Positions 1 through 5,212 of a stretch of 5,212 bases of DNA are shown piece after piece. Origin of the DNA: Muribaculaceae bacterium (GTDB lineage: Bacteria; Bacteroidota; Bacteroidia; Bacteroidales; Muribaculaceae); NCBI GenBank assembly GCA_009775365.1, contig VSPM01000117.1:1-5212 (forward strand). The letters run 5' to 3'. Each line of letters begins with the position of its first letter. The first letter of the stretch is position 1. The position numbers and the translations under genes are program-made. The notes below the pieces were generated by a model, which worked only from the letters and a program-made list of their open reading frames with translations, was not told the DNA's origin and made no database searches.

Positions 1-317
1 ATCGCTATCTGCTTCTCGTTCATGACGTCCATGATTCTTTTGCCATGCTCGACTACGCATTGCCTGACATAATCCGTACCGAGTGCCGCAAACAGCCTCT
101 CGAATGTGTCCCGCGACGGATTCCGGTCTGTATACGGCAATAGCCCGAATTCCCCGGACCGGTGTTCTGCGAACATGGCCATATCGGGGTAGTCCTCTCC
201 TCCACATAGATATGTCAGAAGTGCTATCGCCATTAAATCCCCGGGTTCATAAGTGCATTGATCTATCTTTCGCGGATCCTTAACTCCGTCAAATATCGTT
301 ATAAGCATGTTTCTCAT
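1..317 (-). CDS. ISAs1-family transposase, N-terminal part (cut by window edge)
   Basis: This is the first 105 codons of a DDE transposase read on the minus strand; the rest lies beyond position 1. The N-terminus fits the DDE_Tnp_1-associated domain of ISAs1 (H-repeat) transposases: an F-x-x-V-x-D-P-R motif (IFDGVKDPRK, residues 8-17), a helix with LMAIALLTYLCGGEDY (28-43), then the LPYTDRNPSRDTFERLF segment (60-76), matching the family pattern L-P-x-G-x-P-S-H-D-T-F-x-R-x-F. The last codons read EKQIA plus a partial codon AT, where the family has IAIDGK carrying the first catalytic Asp, so the active site is just outside. The start is ATG at 315-317; an in-frame stop lies seven codons upstream, and ATG at 306-308 is an alternative. 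No frameshift is seen in this part, so the gene could be intact. The family call comes from motif recognition only. Confidence 0.85.
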   Translation of the reverse strand, partial: MRNMLITIFDGVKDPRKIDQCTYEPGDLMAIALLTYLCGGEDYPDMAMFAEHRSGEFGLLPYTDRNPSRDTFERLFAALGTDYVRQCVVEHGKRIMDVMNEKQIA

Positions 318-375
318 GCCTATAAAATAATGCCTTCACGCCCGATGTCAAGACCATGTCGATTTAATAATGCCT
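316..375. repeat. Repeated AATAATGCCT words in front of the ISAs1 transposase
   Basis: The 10-base word AATAATGCCT occurs at 326-335 and again at 366-375, exactly 40 bases apart. The shorter ATGCCT occurs once more at 316-321, overlapping the transposase start codon. On the transposase strand this reads as three AGGCAT units. They could be transposase-binding sites in the end of the IS or chance A/T-rich sequence. The terminal inverted repeat of the IS cannot be fixed because only one end is in the window. Confidence 0.35.
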
Positions 376-433
376 AAATCTTTATAATTTTTGTAGATTC
401 CGATGCGGTTGCCCTGAAGGGTTTGCGTGTGAT

Positions 434-464
434 TTTGCAGTGTGGAAAAAGTTTTATAAATTTG
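434..464 (+). promoter_or_regulatory. Bacteroidetes-type housekeeping promoter for the riboswitch-receptor transcript
   Basis: TTTG at 434-437 and TAAATTTG at 457-464 are separated by 19 bases. This matches the Bacteroidetes primary sigma factor consensus (TTTG near -33 and TAnnTTTG near -7) at every fixed position. A start about 5-7 bases downstream would fall near 469-471, which is where the first helix of the riboswitch begins (469). The match of promoter and RNA start supports both calls. Confidence 0.75.
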
Positions 465-468
465 CGGC

Positions 469-675
469 GAATTTGGTGTTCATTTCCCCGAGAGAGGGGA
501 GAAAAAAGGGAATCCGGTGAGAATCCGGAGCAGTACCCGCTACTGTAAGGCTTATTGAGCCATGATGCCACCGGCATCGATGACTCAGAAACGGAAGGAC
601 AATATGTGCCACTGTGCGCTGCTGCGCATGGGAAGGCGTCTTTGCCGGAGCCAAGTCAGGAGACCTGCCAAGTTC
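469..675 (+). ncRNA. Cobalamin (B12) riboswitch
   Basis: This is a cis-acting RNA in the 5' leader of the receptor gene that binds a corrinoid and normally lowers expression when B12 is abundant. The B12 box AGTCAGGAGACCTGCC lies at 654-669. Other conserved parts are GGTGAGAATCCGG at 516-528, CCCGCTACTGTAA at 537-549, GCCACTG at 608-614 and GGGAAGGCG at 630-638. Closing helix P1 is visible: GAATTTGG at 469-476 pairs with CCAAGTTC at 668-675, eight pairs with one G-U. A small CCCC/GGGG hairpin (486-489 with 496-499) sits near the 5' end. The RNA is complete, with an extended variable arm around 556-600. Which corrinoid forms it binds cannot be read from the sequence. Confidence 0.93.
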
Positions 676-762
676 AGATATTGATACTAATCTTCCGGGA
701 AATCTTCCGGAGTCGTCTTTTGTGGACGCTGCCGGAATTAATGAAGTTTTTATTAATAATTT
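676..762 (+). promoter_or_regulatory. Leader between riboswitch and receptor start; possible expression platform
   Basis: The 87 bases between P1 and the start codon contain AATCTTCCGG twice (689-698 and 701-710). CCGGAA at 732-737 can pair with either copy of TTCCGG (693-698 or 705-710), giving two competing hairpins. The first copy can also pair with CCGGA at 645-649 just before the B12 box. A weak ATTAAT/ATTAAT hairpin (737-742 with 752-757) ends five bases before the ATG. There is no U-tract after a strong stem, so control at translation seems likelier than at termination. The switching model is inference. Confidence 0.4.
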
Positions 763-3078
763 ATGGACAAAAATTTTTTCAGGGCCGCTACGCTTTTCAG
801 TCTGGCCACCCTGAGTGTCACCTCCGTGGCGGCTTCCGGCCATGACAAGGTGAAGAGAGAGAACAAAGACAGCATCGTGACGTTGAACGATTTTCATGTT
901 GTAGGCAAAAAGATTCAGCAAACCAAGATGCTGCCGTATGGTGTCGATGAGAAGTATCTTCCGGTAAATATGACGGAAGTGGACCGCAAGACGTTGGAGA
1001 ACCGCGACATCAACGACATCTCCAGCGCATCGCGGTTTCTTCCCTCGGTGAAGAACCGTACCACTTATGGCGGTTTTCAGGAGTTTTATATCCGAGGGTT
1101 CTCAAGTCAGCTTGTAGCCACTGACGGTGTGGCCGACCAGAGGTCTTTCATCACATCGATGCCGATGCACGACCTCTCCAATGTGGAGCGTATAGAACTT
1201 CTGCGCGGCCCGGCGTCGGCTCTCTACGGCCAGTCGGTGGTGGGAGGGGTAATCAATATCTCCCGTATGCAGCCCACCCGCGAAAATCATTTCCGGGCCA
1301 AACTGAGTCTCGGCTCATGGCATACATATTCCGGATTCGCCGGGATGTCGGGAAAACTTGTCGGCCCTTTCAATTATTACGCCTCTGTGAATCTTGGGAA
1401 CAGCGATGGCTGGCGCGGAAATTTTGAGCGCCGCTTCACTGCATACGCCACGGTCTCCGGCTGGTTTTCCGACAAAGACTTCCTTCAGCTCATCTATGAT
1501 TTCTCAAGCGACCGCTATGGCACCGACACCGGCCTCCCTCCTTTGATGTCAAACGACATATACAATGCCGACGGCACGCTGTATCTTCCCCGCTTCGCGA
1601 GTCTGCCGAATCTTCCTCGCACGGCCCGCTATAACAATGAATCGGATTTCCTAAATAACCGCACTCAGGATGTGGAGATAAGATATGAACATCATTTCAG
1701 CGAGGCGTTCAAGCTGAGAGACGTGGCTATGTTCCGTTATGACAACATCAATTATATGTCGACAGAGACACTCTCCTATGTGACGAGCGAAGAGCCTGTA
1801 TATCCCCATTATTATGAGAGCAACGGTAAGCGCACCTATATCAACCTCGATGAGCTTACCAACAGTTCTCCGTTGCGTTTCAATCATATTGCCTACTCTT
1901 ATCACAACCAGCTTGAACTTACCGGCAATTTCAGAGTCGGAAACGTGAAGAACAACTATGTGGCCGGCTATTCCATAAACTATCTGCACCGTCCTTCATA
2001 CGGGCGAGGCACATTCTTCGGCCCCGGCAAGAGCTACACGTTCCCGACCTACGACCCATATTCCGGAGGCGCCTATTGGGCTCATATGGGGCGTGTGAGC
2101 ATAAGCGACAGGATGTCGCAAGGTCTGTTCCTGTCGGATGTGGTGGATGTTTGCGAACAGTTCAAGTTTATGCTCGCCGGACGTTATGACTACTATAAAT
2201 ACCGTTCGGCAACTGTGGAACTGGAGAATGGTTCCTATGACTATGAGAAGCCGTCTTCCGATTCCTACAGCTCAATCGTGAACAATGCTCTCTCTTATCG
2301 TGTGGGGGCCGTATATGTGCCTGTGACAGATCTCTCGCTTTATGCCTCAATGGGTTCGTTCTTCAAGCCAAACAATACGGTGTATACCGACAACTATATA
2401 TATCTTGACAAGAACGGCAACCGTTATTTCCCGGAAGAGGGGGGAGAGGTGTTCGCCCCGGAGAAGGGATGGCAGTTTGAGATAGGTCTTAAATATGATT
2501 GGAACGGACTTTCACTCAACGGTTCTTATTTTTACATCCATAAGGATAATGTGGTGACATCGTTGGGAACAGTGGAGGAGAATGGAGTCTCGAAACAAGT
2601 GCGCGGCCAGGTAGGGCGTATGCATTCTCAGGGCTTTGATATAGATTTGAACTACACGGTAGGTGATTTTGTGTTCGGAGGAGGATATGCATATACCGAC
2701 CCGCGTGTGGGGAAGATTGCGGCTAACGACTATGTGACTGTCAATGCTGACAGAGGCAACCGTTACACATATATCCCGAAGAACCAGTTCTTCATCACCT
2801 CAGATTATGAAGCCTCGGCAGGTAAGCTGAAAGGGTTTGGGGCGGCGCTGTCGCTCACTTATCAGGACAAAGTATACACAAACCTCACGAACGGAATCAC
2901 ACTCGACTCTTATCTGCTCTGCGATCTCTCTCTGCGCTACCGCATGGGCAACGGTGTCGGGTTCATGGCCACAGTCAACAATCTTTTCAACCGACATTAC
3001 AATGTGTCGAATCTCGGAAACCAGATGATTCCGGGACAGGACATAAACTATAAGTTCAGTGTGACCTACTCATTCTGA
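763..3078 (+). CDS. TonB-dependent outer-membrane receptor, siderophore-receptor type, under cobalamin riboswitch control
   Basis: The 771-residue protein is a ligand-gated outer-membrane barrel that imports a metal complex using energy from TonB/ExbBD. Residues 1-24 form a signal peptide (charged start, hydrophobic core ATLFSLATLSVTSV, likely cut after VAA). A TonB-box-like stretch, DSIVTLNDF, lies at 36-44. The plug runs from about 66 to 185, with YIRGF (109-113), VERIELLRGPASALYG (141-156) and GGVINI (161-166). The rest is a 22-strand-type barrel ending in YKFSVTYSF with the terminal Phe used for barrel assembly. Barrel segments such as FMLAGRYDYYKYRS and LYASMGSFFKPNN resemble FhuA/FecA-type siderophore receptors more than classical BtuB. 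It lacks the N-terminal carboxypeptidase-like domain and SusC features. The start follows an A/T-rich leader, as is usual in Bacteroidetes. The riboswitch suggests a corrinoid or cobalt-linked ligand; the family suggests a ferric siderophore. The ligand is unresolved. Confidence 0.93.
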   Translation: MDKNFFRAATLFSLATLSVTSVAASGHDKVKRENKDSIVTLNDFHVVGKKIQQTKMLPYGVDEKYLPVNMTEVDRKTLENRDINDISSASRFLPSVKNRTTYGGFQEFYIRGFSSQLVATDGVADQRSFITSMPMHDLSNVERIELLRGPASALYGQSVVGGVINISRMQPTRENHFRAKLSLGSWHTYSGFAGMSGKLVGPFNYYASVNLGNSDGWRGNFERRFTAYATVSGWFSDKDFLQLIYDFSSDRYGTDTGLPPLMSNDIYNADGTLYLPRFASLPNLPRTARYNNESDFLNNRTQDVEIRYEHHFSEAFKLRDVAMFRYDNINYMSTETLSYVTSEEPVYPHYYESNGKRTYINLDELTNSSPLRFNHIAYSYHNQLELTGNFRVGNVKNNYVAGYSINYLHRPSYGRGTFFGPGKSYTFPTYDPYSGGAYWAHMGRVSISDRMSQGLFLSDVVDVCEQFKFMLAGRYDYYKYRSATVELENGSYDYEKPSSDSYSSIVNNALSYRVGAVYVPVTDLSLYASMGSFFKPNNTVYTDNYIYLDKNGNRYFPEEGGEVFAPEKGWQFEIGLKYDWNGLSLNGSYFYIHKDNVVTSLGTVEENGVSKQVRGQVGRMHSQGFDIDLNYTVGDFVFGGGYAYTDPRVGKIAANDYVTVNADRGNRYTYIPKNQFFITSDYEASAGKLKGFGAALSLTYQDKVYTNLTNGITLDSYLLCDLSLRYRMGNGVGFMATVNNLFNRHYNVSNLGNQMIPGQDINYKFSVTYSF

Positions 3079-3088
3079 CATTTTTCAA

Positions 3089-3125
3089 GAGACGCCCCTC
3101 TGTTGATGTGGGCGTCTCCCTTTTT
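3089..3125 (+). terminator. Rho-independent terminator after the receptor gene
   Basis: GAGACGCCC (3089-3097) pairs perfectly with GGGCGTCTC (3110-3118) around a 12-base loop, followed by CC and five T (3121-3125). It begins ten bases after the receptor stop codon and 30 bases before the PepSY start. It should end most receptor transcripts, leaving the PepSY gene to read-through or a weak promoter of its own. No A-tract on the left side is present, so it acts on the plus strand only. Confidence 0.85.
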
Positions 3126-3154
3126 CTGTCAGTATTCTAATTTCAATACCTTGT

Positions 3155-4459
3155 ATGAAACATATTTTCAAAATCCTTTACAATTGTCATAAATGGTTCG
3201 GCATACCCTTGGCACTGATGTTTATAATGTGGTATTGTTCGGGAATAGTCATGATGTATCACGGATTCCCTCGTCTTTCGGGGCAAGACCGTCCGGTGGA
3301 AAGAGTGGATCGCACTGAACTCGACTCCCTATGGCGTATGGCACCTGATTCTGTAGGGATGAGCCGTCTGGCCTTCTCAGGCAAACGGCTTCAGCTTATG
3401 ACCGGGGGAGAGACTTTTGGAGGGTACAGACCGGACTGTCATGCGCTTGAGGAGATTGCCGCGTCGTTCAACACAGTGATACAGAGGGTTGACACGCTGG
3501 ACGACATCGACAAATGGACACCATTCAATCATCTTGTCAAGCATTTGCCGTTCTATCGTATTGTAGGGGATGATGACTCATATATTTACGTCTCATCGGT
3601 CACGGGGGAGATTGTTCAGCACGCCACATTGTCAGCCAGACGCTGGGCCTGGGTAGGGGCGTTGCCACATTATTTCTATGTCACTCCCATACGACGTGAT
3701 TCCGCCCTTTGGCGTAAGGTGGTGATATGGATGTCCGGGCTTTCTACTCTTTCAGTGCTTTTCGGAATGGTCATAGCGGTGAGGTTTCTGCTTCGTCGCA
3801 GGAAGCTGCGCCTGTTCATAAAACGGTCGTGGCAGTGGCATTATTCCTGGGGATTGTTTTTCGGAATATTCATGTTTGCATTTATTTTCAGCGGGATGAT
3901 GTCGCTGGCCGATATTCCGGACTGGATTATGAAGTCGCGTCGGCTTGAAGGGCGTGGCGCAACGGCTGTTGCCAAGGAAGACGTTGACCTGACCTCGCTT
4001 CCGGAAAGGTTCGGGCAGGCGACGCTCAATGTTGAGCCGCAGCTGCTGTGGACTGTCGACACAGGGGGTGAAAAGATTGTGACAGGCGCGGAGTGTGGCC
4101 GCGCCCCGGACTTCACCCCGTCATTCATGACCGGGATTATAGAACGGCAGACAGGAGAGAAGGTCACGGACGTGTCTCGCACTGATGGCGATATCTATTA
4201 TAATGTGGATGATGTCCCGGGCTATAAGGCACGTACTGAACATTTCACGGTCTATTGGAACGACCGGGGCTATTACCGGGTTCTGGACGCGAAAGGAAAA
4301 GCACGTAACATATGTTACCGTTTCCTCCACACGATGAGGATTCCTGGCCTTGTACGCGTGAAATGGCTTCACGAGCTATATATGTGGGTCATTCTGCTCG
4401 GAGGTATTGTGATTGTGGCAACAGGGACGGTGCTTTCTGTGCGTTCATTCAAGAGGTGA
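3155..4459 (+). CDS. PepSY-associated transmembrane protein, putative inner-membrane metal-chelate reductase (XusC/FoxB-like)
   Basis: The 434-residue protein has four membrane helices (about 16-36, 189-212, 231-252 and 404-428) and two periplasmic parts (about 40-185 and 253-400), the layout of the PepSY_TM family. The first helix is preceded by the family's HKWFGIPLA motif with His12. The first periplasmic domain has the PepSY signature YIYVSSVTGEIV (143-154). His36, His172 (GALPHYF), His229 (WQWHYSWG), His392 (RFLHTMR) and His406 (KWLHELYMW) flank membrane segments. In FoxB-type members such histidines bind heme and the protein reduces ferric siderophores; XusC of Bacteroides is a family member beside a siderophore receptor. 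The 76-base gap to the receptor holds a terminator. ATG at 3155 is chosen because HKWFG follows at the normal distance. No Shine-Dalgarno site is seen. Reduction of a corrinoid or iron chelate here is inference. Confidence 0.88.
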   Translation: MKHIFKILYNCHKWFGIPLALMFIMWYCSGIVMMYHGFPRLSGQDRPVERVDRTELDSLWRMAPDSVGMSRLAFSGKRLQLMTGGETFGGYRPDCHALEEIAASFNTVIQRVDTLDDIDKWTPFNHLVKHLPFYRIVGDDDSYIYVSSVTGEIVQHATLSARRWAWVGALPHYFYVTPIRRDSALWRKVVIWMSGLSTLSVLFGMVIAVRFLLRRRKLRLFIKRSWQWHYSWGLFFGIFMFAFIFSGMMSLADIPDWIMKSRRLEGRGATAVAKEDVDLTSLPERFGQATLNVEPQLLWTVDTGGEKIVTGAECGRAPDFTPSFMTGIIERQTGEKVTDVSRTDGDIYYNVDDVPGYKARTEHFTVYWNDRGYYRVLDAKGKARNICYRFLHTMRIPGLVRVKWLHELYMWVILLGGIVIVATGTVLSVRSFKR

Positions 4460-4616
4460 CATCCCCAGTCTGTGAGGCGGATTCAATCTCTGCCCGGCTT
4501 TTGCTTCGGGTGACGAGGTCCACTCCGACAAACACGAGGGCTATGGCCACGGCGCTTGCTGCCGAGAACGATCCGACACCTGCTATGACCGCCACCACAG
4601 AGGCCAGAAGTCCCAT
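4449..4616 (-). CDS. Short hydrophobic ORF, possible C-terminal stub of a membrane protein
   Basis: This minus-strand ORF has 55 codons from ATG at 4614-4616 to TGA at 4449-4451; an in-frame TAG lies at 4648-4650. The product starts MGLLASVVAVIAGVG, continues through a second hydrophobic run AVAIALVFVGVDLV, and ends in a charged tail (TRSKSRAEIES then SASQTGDVTS). One or two membrane helices followed by a polar tail look like the C-terminal end of a larger transporter. Its 3' end overlaps the PepSY gene by 11 bases in convergent orientation. On its 5' side it abuts the IS982 relic, so the missing front half was probably lost by IS insertion or deletion. I do not recognise the family. It may also be a small independent membrane protein or a chance reading frame. 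Confidence 0.45.
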   Translation of the reverse strand: MGLLASVVAVIAGVGSFSAASAVAIALVFVGVDLVTRSKSRAEIESASQTGDVTS

Positions 4617-4621
4617 ATCGG

Positions 4622-4720
4622 CTGAATCAGAAAAACTGGCATCCGCCTACATGGGCATACAAGAGATTCCGTAAACGTATCGAAACGATATTTTCTCAGC
4701 TCAACGACAATCTTATGATC
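4622..4720 (+). pseudogene. IS982-type transposase relic (C-terminal DDE segment)
   Basis: In the frame starting CTG at 4622, 33 codons give LNQKNWHPPTWAYKR followed by FRKRIETIFSQLNDNLMI. The pattern N-Q-K followed by R-K-R-I-E-T-x-F-S-Q-L-x-D-x-x-M-I is typical of the C-terminal part of IS982-family transposases, and the Glu of RIET is probably the last catalytic acidic residue. There is no start codon or N-terminal two-thirds, and the family's usual continuation (I/R-RNYAK) is replaced after position 4720 by sequence belonging to the next IS. The frame stays open to the left as far as an in-frame TGA near 4585-4587, so the left edge is uncertain. It is a dead remnant. Confidence 0.65.
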
Positions 4721-5212
4721 TGTCTCGCAAAAATAAAACCGGCTAAGTACGACAAAAATTTGAAAATATCAAATTTCGGCTTGTAGAGAGGTCTGAGGAG
4801 AACATTTGCGATTTCTTCCAAACCATACTTTACCAGCGATTTGGCTCTCTTGCCGTGTTTCAATATCCTGACAGCTTTAACATTCATATCCTTATGTTCG
4901 CCAACGAGATACGCCCATACCAATGCCATGCAGACCATCGCCGTCAGACGCGCGATGCGGTCGATGTCGCGCAGGTGTGTGTCCTCGATATTGAATCCGG
5001 AGGACTTCATGGCGCGAAAGCATGTCTCAATCTGCCAGCGTTGTCTGTAGGTCGCTACGGCATCTTCAGGGCGGTTGTAGCAAATCAGGATTTGCAGTTC
5101 AGGCACACCATCGGAGTTTTTCAGTGTTGTAGACGCTGCCGATTAGATTCCGGATGATATGGTGCTGACAAAGGGCATTTGTCCTGAGTCCGAACCCTTC
5201 ACGCTTGCAAAG
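4721..5212 (-). pseudogene. IS4-family transposase, C-terminal part, frameshifted
   Basis: This is the C-terminal third of a DDE transposase (IS4 family, DDE_Tnp_1). The Y-x2-R-x3-E signature is seen in YRQRWQIE, followed by FRAMKSSGFNIEDTHL, the C-terminal catalytic Glu region. Two breaks are inferred. First, from the right edge to about 5122 the protein lies in one frame (LCKREGFGLR... to HHIIRNLIGSVYN), which then hits a TGA at 5099-5101, while the homologous continuation (LKNSDGVPELQILICYN) is in another frame. Second, the tail reads FDIFKFLSYLAGF and runs on to a stop at 4696-4698, where relatives usually end in KFLSCT; two missing bases near 4748-4751 would restore such an end with the stop at 4743-4745. 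The element probably ends near 4721 (CTGTCTCGC), next to the IS982 relic. The family call is firm; the exact lesions rest on remembered family patterns. Confidence 0.8.

Noticed and set aside
83..283. Plus-strand ORF of 66 codons
   Set aside because: It is antisense to the ISAs1 transposase, whose minus-strand frame has recognisable family motifs; the plus-strand product has none.
555..845. Plus-strand ORF of 96 codons, including a possible leader peptide from ATG 741-743
   Set aside because: It overlaps the riboswitch core and the receptor start in another frame. The MKFLLIIYG start looks like a signal peptide but is followed by an out-of-frame reading of the receptor gene.
454..921. Minus-strand ORF of 155 codons across the riboswitch
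   Set aside because: It runs antisense to a structured riboswitch and the receptor signal peptide, and its product has no recognisable domain.
763..3078. Naming the receptor btuB because of the riboswitch
   Set aside because: The barrel and plug motifs look closer to siderophore receptors and no BtuG-type partner is present, so the ligand is left open.
4492..4511. CCCG/CGGG hairpin downstream of the PepSY gene as its terminator
   Set aside because: The stem is only about four pairs and no T-run follows; it also lies in the convergent minus-strand ORF.
4312..4674. Plus-strand ORF of 120 codons over the end of the PepSY gene
   Set aside because: Most of it is an alternate frame of the PepSY C-terminus and of the minus-strand hydrophobic ORF; the product is not protein-like.
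4678..4694. TATCG-AAA-CGATA hairpin followed by TTTT, resembling a small terminator
   Set aside because: It lies inside the conserved RKRIETIFSQ codons of the IS982 relic, so the match is explained by coding sequence, and the stem is only 5 bp.
1..5212. CRISPR arrays, tRNA or rRNA genes
   Set aside because: No regularly spaced repeats and no cloverleaf or rRNA-like sequence were seen on either strand.

Overview
The window looks like chromosomal DNA from a gut-type Bacteroidales. GC is near 50%, which would fit a Muribaculaceae-like genome better than a low-GC Bacteroides, but that placement is inference. The support is a promoter of Bacteroidetes type (TTTG, 19 bp, TAAATTTG), A/T-rich leaders without a clear Shine-Dalgarno site, and transposase families common in this order.

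Layout: 1-317 is the N-terminal part of an ISAs1-family transposase on the minus strand, cut by the window edge. 318-433 is a short spacer with a repeated AATAATGCCT word. 434-464 is a promoter, followed at 469-675 by a cobalamin riboswitch with a clear B12 box. After an 87-nt leader comes a 771-residue TonB-dependent outer-membrane receptor (763-3078), then a strong intrinsic terminator (3089-3125), then a 434-residue PepSY-associated transmembrane protein (3155-4459). To the right, on the minus strand, is a 55-codon hydrophobic ORF that may be the C-terminal stub of a membrane protein (4449-4616). It abuts a 33-codon relic of an IS982-type transposase (4622-4720, plus strand), which abuts the 3' end of a frameshifted IS4-family transposase (about 4721-5212, minus strand, running off the window).

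How the parts work together: the receptor and the PepSY protein form the outer- and inner-membrane ends of a likely uptake route. The pair resembles Bacteroides xenosiderophore systems (XusA receptor plus XusC PepSY protein) more than the usual BtuB/BtuG vitamin B12 systems, and no surface lipoprotein gene is present. Yet the leader carries a cobalamin riboswitch, so expression should fall when B12 is plentiful. This mismatch between sensor (corrinoid) and transporter type (siderophore-like) is the most interesting point of the window. The terminator between the two genes suggests the PepSY gene is expressed at a lower level or partly separately. IS debris on both sides marks the locus as lying in a rearranged, possibly mobile, region.
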